Assembly (NCBI GenBank): GCA_964454025.1 | Contig: CAYVRP010000022.1 | Span: forward strand, 19,268 to 83,267 | Source of the DNA: JAFGBI01 sp964454025 | GTDB lineage: Bacteria > Myxococcota_A > Polyangia > Polyangiales > Polyangiaceae | Length of the DNA stretch: 64,000 bases | Reading direction: 5' to 3' | Program-made: the position numbers and the translations under genes | Notes under the pieces: generated by a model | Told to the model about the DNA's origin: nothing | Seen by the model: only the letters and a program-made list of their open reading frames with translations | The model's database searches: none | Part shown: one piece after another, positions 17,807 to 26,825 of the stretch | Layout: each line of letters begins with the position of its first letter | Numbering within the stretch: position 1 is the first letter of the stretch

Positions 17807-19594
17807 TCAGCCAACGCCCGCGTAGAGGGCGGCGAGCGCGTCCGCGTGGCGCGCGATCACCCGCTCGCGGCGCACCTTCAGCGAGGGCGTCAGGAGGCCG
17901 TTGTCGGTGGTGAAGTCCTCGGTCAGAAGGCAGAAGCCCCGCACCCGTTCGAAGCTCCGCCAGCCCGCGCCGCGCGCCTCGATCTCACCCGCGATCAGAG
18001 CCCGCACCTCGGGGTTGGACGTGGGGTCGTCGAGCGTCAGTCCCCGCGCGTCGGCCCAGGCCCCGAGGGCCACGAGGTCGAGGACGATCAGGGCCACGTT
18101 GTGGGGGCGGTTCAGCCCATAGACCAGGGCGTTCATGATGAAAGGCGAGAGCTTCAGATCCTCCTCGAGCGGGGAGGGGACCACGAACTTGCCGTTCTCC
18201 AGCTTGTACTGCTCGGTGATCCGCCCGGTGATGAAGAGGTATCCGTCGGCGTCGAGGTAGCCGAGATCCCCGGTCCGGCACCCCCCATCCGGCGTGAGCC
18301 GCTCCGCCGTCGCGGCCGGGTCGCCGTGGTATCCGCGCATGACGTTCGGGCCGAAGACGACGATCTCGCCCACGCGGGGGTCGTCTTCGGCGCCGCGCTC
18401 GCCCACCGCCTGCCGATCGATCTCGACGCGAACGCCGGGCAGCGGACGCCCCACGCTCCCGGCGCGGGCTTGCCCGGGGCAATTGGCGCTCACGACCGGG
18501 GAGGTTTCGGTCAGGCCGTACCCCTCGTACACCTCGACCCCGATGGCACCGATGAACTCCGCGACCTCGCGGCCGAGGGCAGCGCTCCCGCTGACCGCGA
18601 AGCGCAGGCGTCCCCCGAGGCGCCGGCGGGTCTGGCTGAAGATGAGGGAGTCTGCGCCCTTCAGCGCCAGCCGCTCGGAGCGCGAGAGCGCCTGCCCCGC
18701 GCGGCGGCGGAGGGCGGCCCGGACCCCGGCCTGGAAGAGAGCCCGGATGGGAGCTGGCTTCGTGGCCACGGTCTGCTGGACCCGATCGTAGACGCGGTTG
18801 AAGATCCTCGGCACCGCAACCAGCAACGTGGGTCGCACCCGAGCGAGGTTGTCGATGAGGTTCGGAATCTCGTCGTTCAGCGCGATGGCGGTGCCACCGG
18901 CCAGCATCGCGTGAAGATCCGCGGTCTGCCCGAAGACGTGAGCCCAGGGCAGAAACGACAGCGTCGTGTCGCGGTCGATGCGAAAGACCTGATGGATGGC
19001 GGCGACGTTGGTGCAGAAGTTTTCGTGAGTGAGGAGCACGCCCTTGGGCGTCCCCGTGGTGCCAGAGGTGTAGATGACGCCGGCGACGTCGCCTACCGCG
19101 GGCGTCAGCGCGGGGACCGGCGCCGCGCGGCCGCGGGCCAGGAGCGCCGCGTAGGACGAGGGGTCGGACGCGGGGGCCTCGATGGACAGGACGTGCTCGA
19201 GCGAGGCGAGGCCGGCCTGCTGGGCCCGAAGTGCGGTCGCGATCTCGGGCCGGCCCGCGATGACCACCCGGGCCCCGCTGTCGGCCAGGACGTGGCGCCA
19301 CTCCTCCGCCCGCTGCGCCTCGTACATCGGCACCAGGGCGGCGCCGCGGCCGTAGGTGGCGTAGGCGACGACGGCCCACTCGACGCGGTTGTTGGCCACG
19401 ATCGAGACGCGATCGCCCGGTCCGACCCCGAGCTCCGCGAGCCCGGCGCGACAGGCGGCGACGGCCTCACCCCAGGCGCCGTAGGTCAGCCACGTGAATC
19501 CGTTCGCCGTTCGGGTGCCAAAGGCCGCCATCGCAGCGTACTGCTCGACGGCGCGATCACCGAGTTCAACCAGAGTAGAGGCAGTCACGGTCAT
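17807..19594 (-). CDS. Long-chain fatty-acid-CoA ligase (FadD/FAA1 type)
   Basis: Membrane-associated acyl-CoA synthetase activating long-chain fatty acids for beta-oxidation or lipid synthesis. The 595-residue ANL enzyme carries IYTSGTTGTPKGVLLTHEN, the LSFLPWAHVFGQ long-chain signature, GYGLTETSPVVSAN and GDLGYLDADGYLFITGR, and lacks a SGK ending, as is usual in the FAA1-like group (KLENGKFVVPSPLEE gives the C-terminal lysine region). Convergent with the hydrolase-like gene at its 3' end, divergent from miaB. Confidence 0.9.
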   Translation of the reverse strand: MTVTASTLVELGDRAVEQYAAMAAFGTRTANGFTWLTYGAWGEAVAACRAGLAELGVGPGDRVSIVANNRVEWAVVAYATYGRGAALVPMYEAQRAEEWRHVLADSGARVVIAGRPEIATALRAQQAGLASLEHVLSIEAPASDPSSYAALLARGRAAPVPALTPAVGDVAGVIYTSGTTGTPKGVLLTHENFCTNVAAIHQVFRIDRDTTLSFLPWAHVFGQTADLHAMLAGGTAIALNDEIPNLIDNLARVRPTLLVAVPRIFNRVYDRVQQTVATKPAPIRALFQAGVRAALRRRAGQALSRSERLALKGADSLIFSQTRRRLGGRLRFAVSGSAALGREVAEFIGAIGVEVYEGYGLTETSPVVSANCPGQARAGSVGRPLPGVRVEIDRQAVGERGAEDDPRVGEIVVFGPNVMRGYHGDPAATAERLTPDGGCRTGDLGYLDADGYLFITGRITEQYKLENGKFVVPSPLEEDLKLSPFIMNALVYGLNRPHNVALIVLDLVALGAWADARGLTLDDPTSNPEVRALIAGEIEARGAGWRSFERVRGFCLLTEDFTTDNGLLTPSLKVRRERVIARHADALAALYAGVG

Positions 19595-19772
19595 CGACGG
19601 GGTTTCCCGGTGGGCGCCCGAGCGGTCGGGCAGTGCCCGCAGAGGGGGAGCATAGCCGCGGGGAACGAGCCACCGGAAGGGCTCGAGAGCTGAAAGGCAT
19701 GGCCGCCGGTGCTACGGTGAGGCCGCTCCGACCTCGGCGGCTGGTCGCCGAGGGAAGCGGGCGACCACGGCG

Positions 19773-21239
19773 ATGCCTAGCTACTCGCTCGTCACTTACG
19801 GCTGTCAGATGAACGAGCACGACTCGGCGCGGATGCGGGAGGTGCTCGCGGAGGCGGCCTACCACCCGGCCCCCGCGCTGGAGGCGGCAGACCTCATCCT
19901 GCTCAACACCTGCGCCGTGCGCGAGAAGGCGGAGCAGAAGCTGCGCAGCCAGGTCGGTCGCCTCGCGCGCCTCAAGGGCCGGCGGCCCGAAACGCTCATC
20001 GTGGTCGCGGGGTGCGTCGCGCAGAAGGAGGGCGAGCGGCTCCTCGCGGCCCTGCCACACGTGGATCTGGTCCTCGGCCCCGACAACATCCCCGAGCTCC
20101 CGGAGCTGGTCGCGGAGCTTCGGGCGGGCGGTCCACCTCGGGCGAGGGCGGTCCTCGACCTCGAGGCGCCGCACTTCCTGCGCGCCCGCCCGCTGCCAGG
20201 CCGCCAGGGACCGACCGCTCAGGTCACCGTCATGAAGGGGTGCGACGAGCGGTGCTCGTTCTGCATCGTCCCGCGGACGAGGGGCCCCGAGCGCTATCGC
20301 CCGGCGCGGGAGATCGTGGCCGAGGTGTGCGCGCTGGTCGCGGCCGGGGCTCGGGAGATCACGCTCCTCGGGCAGACGGTGAACAGCTACCGGGACCCCG
20401 AGCGCTCCCTGCCGGCGGCTCCCGGCGCGGGCCGGAGCCCCTGGAAGCACACGCCGCGCGCCCGGGCGGAGCAGGACGAGAGCGAATTCCCGGCGCTGCT
20501 GCGGGCGGTGGTGGGAGCCGCGCCGGCGCTCCTTCGCCTCCGCTACACGAGCCCGCATCCGCGACACATCACCCCGTCCCTGATCCAGGCGCACCGCGAC
20601 CTGCCCGCGCTGGCCCACCACGTGCACCTCCCGGTCCAGTCCGGGAGCGACGCCGTGCTCCGCCGGATGGTCCGCCGGTATTCCGTCGCCGAGTACGAGG
20701 AGCGCCTCGCGGCGCTGCGCGAGGCGGTGCCCGGCATCACCTTCAGCACCGACATCATCGTCGGCTTCCCCGGGGAGCGGGAGGAGGATCTCGCCGCGAC
20801 GCTAGCCCTCCTCGCGCGTCAGCGCTTCGTCGGGCTCTTCGGCTTCAAGTACTCCCCGCGCCCGTACACCGCGGCGCTGAGGCTCGAGGACGACGTTCCG
20901 GAGACGGAGAAGAGCGCCCGCCTGGAGCGGGTGTTTGCGCTCAGCGACGACCTGCGTCGGCGACACCTGGAATCCCTGGTGGGCAGCACGGTCGCGGTGC
21001 TGGTCGAGGGCGTGGGGGAGCGCGGGGGATTCACCGGCCGGACGGCCCGCAACGAGATCGTGCACTTCGGGGCGCGCGACGACCCCACCGGCGAGGTGGT
21101 TTCGGTGCGCATCACGGAGGCCTTCAAGAACTCGGTCGCGGGAGTCCTCACGGACCCGGCGCGCGCGGCGCCGTTCGGCCCGACCGGGGCGACCTCGACG
21201 CCTCGACCCGCGCCACGGACGCTCCCGGTGCTCGCATGA
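19773..21239 (+). CDS. miaB: tRNA-2-methylthio-N6-dimethylallyladenosine synthase (MiaB)
   Basis: Radical-SAM methylthiotransferase modifying A37 of tRNAs that read UNN codons. The N-terminal UPF0004 domain has the three cluster cysteines (YGCQMN, LNTCAVRE, VAGCVAQ), the radical-SAM core has CDERCSFCIVP, and a TRAM domain (TVAVLVEGVGERGGFTGRT) ends the protein. GCQMN-H and the PRTRGPERYR region favour MiaB over RimO. At 488 residues it is slightly long because of an insertion about residues 210-235 (PAAPGAGRSPWKHTPRARAE). Its stop overlaps the next gene by ATGA. Confidence 0.93.
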   Translation: MPSYSLVTYGCQMNEHDSARMREVLAEAAYHPAPALEAADLILLNTCAVREKAEQKLRSQVGRLARLKGRRPETLIVVAGCVAQKEGERLLAALPHVDLVLGPDNIPELPELVAELRAGGPPRARAVLDLEAPHFLRARPLPGRQGPTAQVTVMKGCDERCSFCIVPRTRGPERYRPAREIVAEVCALVAAGAREITLLGQTVNSYRDPERSLPAAPGAGRSPWKHTPRARAEQDESEFPALLRAVVGAAPALLRLRYTSPHPRHITPSLIQAHRDLPALAHHVHLPVQSGSDAVLRRMVRRYSVAEYEERLAALREAVPGITFSTDIIVGFPGEREEDLAATLALLARQRFVGLFGFKYSPRPYTAALRLEDDVPETEKSARLERVFALSDDLRRRHLESLVGSTVAVLVEGVGERGGFTGRTARNEIVHFGARDDPTGEVVSVRITEAFKNSVAGVLTDPARAAPFGPTGATSTPRPAPRTLPVLA

Positions 21240-21787
21240 CGGTGGTGCGCCCCTTCGGCCAGCTGCTCCCGCGCATCGCCCCGAGCGCCTTCGTCGCCGA
21301 CGGCGCGATAGTGATCGGGGAGGTGACGGTGGAGGAGGACGCGAGCATCTGGTACGGGTGCGTCCTCCGCGGTGACATGGGGTATATCCGGGTCGGCGCC
21401 CGCTCGAACGTCCAGGACCTGTCCCTCTGCCACATGACGCACGACGACACGGTGGTCGAGATCGGGGAGGAGGTCACCGTCGGTCATCAAGTCCTCATCC
21501 ACGGCGCGCGGATCGAGGACGGTGCGCTGATCGGCATGGGGTCGGTGCTGCTGGACAACGTGGTGGGCGGAGCCGAGGCCCTCGTCGCGGCCGGGACCTT
21601 GCTGACTCCACGGACGGTGGTGCCTCCCCGCACGCTCGTTCGCGGCCACCCGGGGCGGGTCGTCCGCGATCTCCGCCCAGACGAGTGGGGGGCCGGGCGC
21701 GAGACGGCCCTCCGGTACGCCGCCCTGGCGCGGCAGCACGCCCGGGACCGAGTCCTGGCGCCCGGTCAGCCGCCGCCGACGAAGTGA
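21236..21787 (+). CDS. Gamma-class carbonic anhydrase-like hexapeptide protein
   Basis: 183-residue left-handed beta-helix protein of the YrdA/CaiE/gamma carbonic anhydrase group. It has the hexapeptide-repeat pattern (VADGAIVIGEVTVEEDASIWYGCVLRGD) and the three metal-binding histidines in LCHMTHDD and GHQVLIHG. Whether it is an active carbonic anhydrase cannot be told from sequence. It is coupled to miaB through an ATGA overlap, and its last 22 bases overlap the convergent thiS gene. Confidence 0.88.
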   Translation: MTVVRPFGQLLPRIAPSAFVADGAIVIGEVTVEEDASIWYGCVLRGDMGYIRVGARSNVQDLSLCHMTHDDTVVEIGEEVTVGHQVLIHGARIEDGALIGMGSVLLDNVVGGAEALVAAGTLLTPRTVVPPRTLVRGHPGRVVRDLRPDEWGAGRETALRYAALARQHARDRVLAPGQPPPTK

Positions 21788-21966
21788 ACTATCTCGATGA
21801 CGTCGCCCGGCTCCACGGGCGTGCTGCCATGCGCTGCTCGAGGCACGATGGTGCGGTTGCGCTCGATCGCGACGGGTCCGTCACCGAGCCCCAGGTGCTC
21901 GACCAACTCGCGCACCGTGAGCCCCGCCGGCACGTCGCGGACTTCCCCGTTGACGCGGATCTCCAC
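21766..21966 (-). CDS. thiS: Sulfur-carrier protein ThiS
   Basis: 66-residue beta-grasp sulfur carrier for the thiazole moiety of thiamine: VEIRVNGEVRDVPAGLTVRELVEHLG at the start, VAIERNRTIVPR in the middle, and the obligatory C-terminal Gly-Gly (IVHFVGGG). The GTG start is chosen because it begins the conserved VEIRVNG strand; the frame is open far upstream but only as an antisense artefact of vanW and the transpeptidase gene. No thiG or thiE adjoins it, which is unusual. The 3' end overlaps the convergent carbonic-anhydrase-like gene by 22 bases. Confidence 0.85.
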   Translation of the reverse strand: MEIRVNGEVRDVPAGLTVRELVEHLGLGDGPVAIERNRTIVPRAAHGSTPVEPGDVIEIVHFVGGG

Positions 21967-22116
21967 CAGCTCGTCTTTGCGGGAAGGCGGGCGCTCCGTC
22001 AAGCGTCGATCGGGTCGTGATGCGCGCCGACCGAGCTCGTCGCCGTCGTGCACCGTCCGGCGCGGGCGGCGGTTCCCCGCGGGAGCGACATTTGGCCGGG
22101 GGCGTCCCCCGGGGGG

Positions 22117-22122
22117 TATGAT
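22117..22122 (+). promoter_or_regulatory. -10 box for a leaderless vanW transcript
   Basis: TATGAT, six bases before the GTG at 22129, in otherwise very GC-rich DNA. A TTGGCC 19 bases upstream (22092-22097) could be a poor -35. Transcription would begin at or next to the start codon, and no Shine-Dalgarno is present. Confidence 0.45.
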
Positions 22123-22128
22123 CCGGCC

Positions 22129-23562
22129 GTGCGCTCGCTCCCCGCGCTCTTCATCTGCGCCGCGGCATTGACCGTCGGCGGCGGTGCGCTCGGCGCGCGC
22201 GAGCTCGCCTCCTGGCTGCCCCCCGGGCGCGCGCTCCCTGGCACCTTCGTCGGCGGCGAGGTGCAGCCGGCAGACGAGCCCCTCGAGGCCTGGCTCGAGC
22301 GGCGCGCGGTTCGCCTGGCCGGGCGCACCGCCGCGGTGGCGCTCCCGGACGGCGAGATCCGAGCGCTCACCTTCGGCGAGCTCGGGATCTCGCTCGACGT
22401 GGAGGCGACAGCGGCTCACGTCCGCGCGCACGCTACGGACGGCACCGTCATGAGCCGCCTCCGGCGGGCCTGGGCCGCACGGAGCGGCACGGTCGACCTC
22501 CCTCTCGAGTGGACGATCGACGTCGAGGAAGCGACGCGCGCGATCTCGGCGCTCCGGGCGGCGGTCGACCGGGCGCCGGTCGACGCGCGCGTGGACCTGC
22601 TGGCTCACGCCAAGATCCCCGAGGTCCCGGGGCGCGCGCTCGACGTGGCGTCCACCGTCGCGTCCATAGCGGGGGGCGCCCGCGACGACTGGGCGCGCTT
22701 TTCGGTGGTGACCACCACCGTCCCCGCGCAGGTGACCAGCGAGATGCTCCTCGCGGTCGACGTTTCGCGCGTGCTCTCCACCTACGAAACCGACTTCGCG
22801 GGGACGGGGCAGGGCCGAGAGGCGAACGTCGCCCACGCCGCACGGCTGCTGAACGGGGCCGTCCTCGGCCCCGGGGGCACCCTGTCGTTCAACGGGGTGG
22901 TGGGGCCGCGGACCCTGGAGCGGGGGTTCACCTGGGCACCCGAGATCTATGACGACGAGCTCACGCCCGGCGTCGGCGGAGGGACCTGTCAGGTGGCCTC
23001 CACGCTCCATGCCGCCGCGGTGATGGGCGGGCTCGAGATTGTCCGCCGCCGCAGCCACAGCCGCCCGTCGAGCTACATCCCCCTGGGGCTCGACGCTACC
23101 GTGATCGACGGGGAGGTGGATCTGGTCATCAGGAATCCGTACCCGGTGCCGCTCGTCGTCCACGCCTTCGTGCCCGAGCGGGGACGGCTCCGGATCGAGT
23201 TGCTCGGGGCCGACCTCGACGCCGAGGTGCGCTACACCTACGCGGTCACGGAGCGGTACCCCTACTACCGGCGGGTGACCACCCGGCGCGACCTTGAGCC
23301 GGGGACGGTGAAGCGGCGGCAGAAGGGGGGCTACGGGTACGACGTCGTCAGCTTCGTGCGCATGCGCTGGCCGAACGGTGAGCGGAGCGAGCGGCATTAC
23401 CGGAGCGAGTACCGCCCAACGCCCGAGGTCTACTGGGTCGGCGCGGGCGGCCCGGAGCCGAGTCTGCCGCCGTTGCCGGAGGGCGCCGACCGCATCGTCA
23501 TCGACGGTCAGGAGGTCGCTTCCACGGCGAAGGGGAGCGCCGAGGACGAGGAGGGTGGCTGA
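22129..23562 (+). CDS. VanW-family exported protein
   Basis: 477-residue protein with a signal/anchor helix (LPALFICAAALTVGGGALGA), a peptidoglycan-binding-4-like region (VGGEVQPADEPLEAWLERRA, FGELGISLDVEATAAHV), then a VanW domain recognised by YETDFAG, LLNGAVLGPGGTLSFNGVVG, GVGGGTCQVASTLHAAAV, RRRSHSRPSSYIPLGLDATV and NPYPVPLVV. VanW domains are linked to cell-wall processes but their reaction is not established. The GTG start places the signal helix at the N-terminus. It is 78 bases upstream of the L,D-transpeptidase, suggesting a shared role at the peptidoglycan. Confidence 0.88.
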   Translation: MRSLPALFICAAALTVGGGALGARELASWLPPGRALPGTFVGGEVQPADEPLEAWLERRAVRLAGRTAAVALPDGEIRALTFGELGISLDVEATAAHVRAHATDGTVMSRLRRAWAARSGTVDLPLEWTIDVEEATRAISALRAAVDRAPVDARVDLLAHAKIPEVPGRALDVASTVASIAGGARDDWARFSVVTTTVPAQVTSEMLLAVDVSRVLSTYETDFAGTGQGREANVAHAARLLNGAVLGPGGTLSFNGVVGPRTLERGFTWAPEIYDDELTPGVGGGTCQVASTLHAAAVMGGLEIVRRRSHSRPSSYIPLGLDATVIDGEVDLVIRNPYPVPLVVHAFVPERGRLRIELLGADLDAEVRYTYAVTERYPYYRRVTTRRDLEPGTVKRRQKGGYGYDVVSFVRMRWPNGERSERHYRSEYRPTPEVYWVGAGGPEPSLPPLPEGADRIVIDGQEVASTAKGSAEDEEGG

Positions 23563-23640
23563 CGCCAGGGGAGAGGCATGTTGCCACCAGGCGGGTCGTT
23601 CCTTCGGCGACGGAGGGTTGATCTTAGCGTCCCGCGCGGT

Positions 23641-25491
23641 ATGTCGAGCCTCCTCGTGCGTCGAAGCCTCGCCGTCGCCGCCCTGGCCTCGTTGCTCGCG
23701 CCGTCGTTGGCCGCGGTCGTAACCGGTTGCGGGCGCCGCTCGGCGACGGCGGCGGGCGCGGCCAGCGCCTCGCCCGCGCCGAGCCACTCCGTGACGGCCC
23801 CCGGCGCACCGACGGTGAAGCACGGCGCTCTCGACACGGTCACGCCGGGCGACTCGCCGGGCATCGCCGCGACGGTGATCGCCGCCACCATCTACCAGGC
23901 GCCCGACGTGACCGCGCGGCGGCTCGGCTACATCCGCCTCGGCAGCGTTGTCCGCCGGGACCGCGCGCCCGTGCCGGGCAAGGGCTGCAAGCAGTCGTGG
24001 TACCGCGTCTACCCGATCGGTTTCGTCTGCGCTGACGAGGCCACCATCGACCTCGAGGACCCCGTGGTTCGCGCGGCGTCGCGGGGCCCGGATCTGACCA
24101 AACCGCTCCCCTACCGCTACGGTTTCGTCCGAGCCACGGCGCCGCAGTACCTCCGCATCCCCACCAAGAAGGAGCAGCTCGCGGCGGAGTTCAAGCTGGA
24201 GGAGCACCTCCGCACGTTCGCCGCCGAGCGGGCCGAGTGGCAGCGGGTGTCCCTCGGCGCGAACGACATCCCGCTCGACGCCCGCGGGGTGGCCACGCCG
24301 AACGCCGCCCCGGTGCCCGGCTTCCGACCGGCAACCGAGTGGAGCGAGATCGAGCTCTTCGGCGGCAAGGACGGGCGGATCCCGTGGTGGCTCGAGGGGG
24401 GGCGGAAGATCCCCAACGTCTCCGGCTTCGCGGCCCCTGCCTTCGCGCTCTTCGCCGATCGCGTGCGCCGCAAGACGGGCCTGAGCTTCGTGGACGCCTT
24501 CCGTACCCGCTCCGAGGACCTCGAGCGCGACTTCGCGGTCACGGTCGACCTGCGGCTGGTGCCCATCAGCAAGGTGAAGCCGGACTCCGCGTCGCCCTTC
24601 CACGGCGTCGAGATCGGCCCTGCCTTCCCGTTCCCGTTCGCGTTCGTGACGTTGGAGAATGCTCGCTCCTTCCAGCTCATCAAGGGCAAGGACGCGACGC
24701 GTCCCATTGGTTCGGTGCCCCGGCGGTCCATCGTCCCGCTGACGGGTCAGGCGCGGATCAAGGCGGGCGAGCGCTTCTACCAGACCGCCAAGGACCCGAC
24801 GGTCTGGCTACGGGCAGCTGACCTCGGAGTGGTCACGCGCCCACCGACGCTGCCGCCGGAGGCCGAGCGAGGCGAGAAGTGGATCGATATCTCGATCCGG
24901 CAGCAGACCCTCGTGCTCTACGAGGGGACCCGGCCCTGGTACGCGACGCTCATCTCTTCGGGTCGGGATCGCGACGGGGATCCCAAGACCACCCTGTCCA
25001 CGCCGAAGGGGACCTATCGCCTCCGGAGCAAGCACATCGCCGCGGCCATGGACTCCAACGAGAGCTCGACCGTCGCCGGCGGCACTCGGGCGAGCGCCCC
25101 GTCCCTGTCGGGCGACGCGAGAGCCACCGCGGCGCGGCTGCTGGCGGCCGAGAAGGCGGGCCAGGTGCTGGACGAGGACGACCGGCGACGCCTCGCCAAC
25201 ATCAAGAAAGGGCGGGACCCCGAGTACGGGATCACGGTGCGGCGCGGCGCCGTCAATTTCGAGCTGCGCGACGTGCCGTGGATCCAGTACTTCGCCGCCG
25301 GCTACGCCCTCCACGGGGCCTACTGGCACGACGTCTTCGGGGTGCCCCGCAGCCATGGCTGCGTCAACCTCGCGCCCATCGACGCCCGGGTCGTCTTCCT
25401 CTGGACGGACCCACCAGTGCCGCCTGGATGGCATGGCATCAACGTGAGCGAGGAGATGGGGCAGGGGACTTTGGTGGTCGTGCGGGACTGA
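23641..25491 (+). CDS. L,D-transpeptidase (YkuD domain) lipoprotein
   Basis: 616-residue predicted lipoprotein: signal MSSLLVRRSLAVAALASLLA and lipobox VVTGC. An N-terminal SH3-like segment (residues about 80-140, TIYQAPDVTARRLGYIRLGSVV) precedes a long middle region. The YkuD domain starts near residue 410 (WIDISIRQQTLVLYEG) and ends with the catalytic HGAYWHDVFGVPRSHGCVN (Cys near 573). About 75 residues rich in Ala, Arg and Asp are inserted into it (residues 464-540). The enzyme likely cross-links peptidoglycan or anchors proteins to it. A start at 23578 is possible, but 23641 gives a clean lipoprotein signal. Confidence 0.88.
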   Translation: MSSLLVRRSLAVAALASLLAPSLAAVVTGCGRRSATAAGAASASPAPSHSVTAPGAPTVKHGALDTVTPGDSPGIAATVIAATIYQAPDVTARRLGYIRLGSVVRRDRAPVPGKGCKQSWYRVYPIGFVCADEATIDLEDPVVRAASRGPDLTKPLPYRYGFVRATAPQYLRIPTKKEQLAAEFKLEEHLRTFAAERAEWQRVSLGANDIPLDARGVATPNAAPVPGFRPATEWSEIELFGGKDGRIPWWLEGGRKIPNVSGFAAPAFALFADRVRRKTGLSFVDAFRTRSEDLERDFAVTVDLRLVPISKVKPDSASPFHGVEIGPAFPFPFAFVTLENARSFQLIKGKDATRPIGSVPRRSIVPLTGQARIKAGERFYQTAKDPTVWLRAADLGVVTRPPTLPPEAERGEKWIDISIRQQTLVLYEGTRPWYATLISSGRDRDGDPKTTLSTPKGTYRLRSKHIAAAMDSNESSTVAGGTRASAPSLSGDARATAARLLAAEKAGQVLDEDDRRRLANIKKGRDPEYGITVRRGAVNFELRDVPWIQYFAAGYALHGAYWHDVFGVPRSHGCVNLAPIDARVVFLWTDPPVPPGWHGINVSEEMGQGTLVVVRD

Positions 25492-25492
25492 C

Positions 25493-25516
25493 CGCCGACC
25501 CCCCTCGCAGTCGGCG
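25493..25516 (+). terminator. Hairpin after the L,D-transpeptidase gene
   Basis: CGCCGAC (25493-25499) pairs with GTCGGCG (25510-25516) around a 10-base loop, directly after the stop codon. No T run follows, so confidence is limited. Confidence 0.35.
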
Positions 25517-25727
25517 AGCGAAGGCCGATTCGCACTGCCGCGCCTGCCGTGACAGCGCCGTCACACCGCTGCCGGTGCGGGTCGGCCTTCCTCACATCAC
25601 CCTGGCACCGGCACACGTCGTGCTTAGATAATTCCCGCACATCTGGATCAAGTCCCGGACCGGAATGCGAGCTTCGGTCAGGATCTTGCCGGGGACTGGC
25701 GGATTGGGTGACAATGTAGGATAAAGT

Positions 25728-26645
25728 ATGACCTGGCGAGGTCGTTCAGTTCTGCTTCTGCTGGGGGCCTGGTGGGCGGGCTTCGCCGGCGCCGGTTTCG
25801 CCGACGCGAAGGTCATCTCAGCCGGACCTGACGCTACCACCTGCGAGGCAACGAGCGCCCCCGACGGGGCGGCCGAGGTGCCGAATGCCCTGCCCGCCGG
25901 GTACCTTGTCAGCACCGCCCCGAGCGAGGCCACGCGGGACACCGAGGCCGGGGCGGCCAAGTCGCCCTGCCCGGAGGACATGGTGTGGGTCCGGGGCAGC
26001 TACTGTACCGAGGTCAAGCAGAAGTGCCTGGAGTGGCTCGACGATGAGGCGCTCCCCTACGCGCGCTGCGCCTTGTACGAGAACCCCGTTCAGTGTGTCG
26101 GCCCGAGGGTCCCCCTGAGCTTCTGCATCGACCGGTTCGAGTACACGCGGCCCGGGGACGAGTACCCGCTGAACCACATGAGCTTCGATTCCGGTAGCAA
26201 GCTCTGCCGCTCGCTCGGCAAGCGCATCTGCACCGAGAGCGAGTGGAACTTCGCGTGCGAAGGAGAGCAGATGCGACCCTACCCGTACGGGTGGGCACGG
26301 GAGGCCAAGTGCAACCAGGACCGCGCGGACCTCTTCGAGATGGACGTCGTGGACGGCAAGCGCCGGCAGGTGCTCAAGGACAACCGCCGGCCGAGCGACG
26401 CCGACTCGGCGTGCGTGAGCCCCTTCGGGGTCTACGACATGGTCGGCAACCTCGACGAGCCGGTGCTCCGCGAGGCCACGCGGTATAGCCCCCCGTTTCG
26501 CAACGCGCTCAAGGGAGGGTGGTGGATGGCGGCTCGCAACCGCTGTCGCCCCGCGACCACGGCGCATGACGACTTCTACGAGGACACGCAGATCGGAGTC
26601 CGCTGCTGCGCCGACGTTCCAGGAGAGGCCGAACCGACCGGCTGA
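25728..26645 (+). CDS. Secreted SUMF1/FGE-fold protein, copy 1
   Basis: 305-residue exported protein (signal MTWRGRSVLLLLGAWWAGFAGAGFADA) with a formylglycine-generating-enzyme-type fold: MVWVRGSYC, FCIDRFEYT, CRSLGKRICTESEWNFAC, PYPYGW, SPFGVYDMVGNLDE and LKGGWWMAARNRCRPATTAHDDFYEDTQIGVRCC. About 14 cysteines suggest several disulfides. The C-x4-C copper site of genuine FGE (as in CHxSYC) is not conserved: CRPATT has only one Cys, so sulfatase activation is unlikely. An AGGA Shine-Dalgarno precedes the ATG; TAGGAT at 25717-25722 could be a -10. It lies 180 bases upstream of a paralogue. Confidence 0.8.
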   Translation: MTWRGRSVLLLLGAWWAGFAGAGFADAKVISAGPDATTCEATSAPDGAAEVPNALPAGYLVSTAPSEATRDTEAGAAKSPCPEDMVWVRGSYCTEVKQKCLEWLDDEALPYARCALYENPVQCVGPRVPLSFCIDRFEYTRPGDEYPLNHMSFDSGSKLCRSLGKRICTESEWNFACEGEQMRPYPYGWAREAKCNQDRADLFEMDVVDGKRRQVLKDNRRPSDADSACVSPFGVYDMVGNLDEPVLREATRYSPPFRNALKGGWWMAARNRCRPATTAHDDFYEDTQIGVRCCADVPGEAEPTG

Positions 26646-26791
26646 CCAAGGATCTTGCGGTCTAGGCTTGCCTGTGATTGCCGGAGGGCGCCCCCGCCCC
26701 CTGGCACCGATCAATACGCAGAAACCATAGCACTTGCGAATGTTTGTCAGCGCGAGGGCGGTTTCTCCGGCGCCTCATGGGTAACGGACGC

Positions 26792-26819
26792 TTGACCCGC
26801 CGCGTTTGTCCGGGACAAT
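26792..26819 (+). promoter_or_regulatory. Promoter for a leaderless SUMF1-fold gene
   Basis: TTGACC (26792-26797), 16-base spacer, GACAAT (26814-26819), then the GTG start codon at 26826, which is where transcription should begin. No Shine-Dalgarno is visible before the GTG. Confidence 0.5.
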
Positions 26820-26825
26820 GCTCGG

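Noticed and set aside
21966..24603. Minus-strand open frame running upstream of thiS for about 2.6 kb
   Set aside because: It lies antisense to vanW and the transpeptidase gene, its product is low-complexity Arg/Asp/Gly, and only the last 66 residues show a real domain (ThiS).
25600..25640. Possible sigma54 promoter (TGGCAC then GTGCT)
   Set aside because: The distance between the GG and GC elements is 16 bases, not the required 10.
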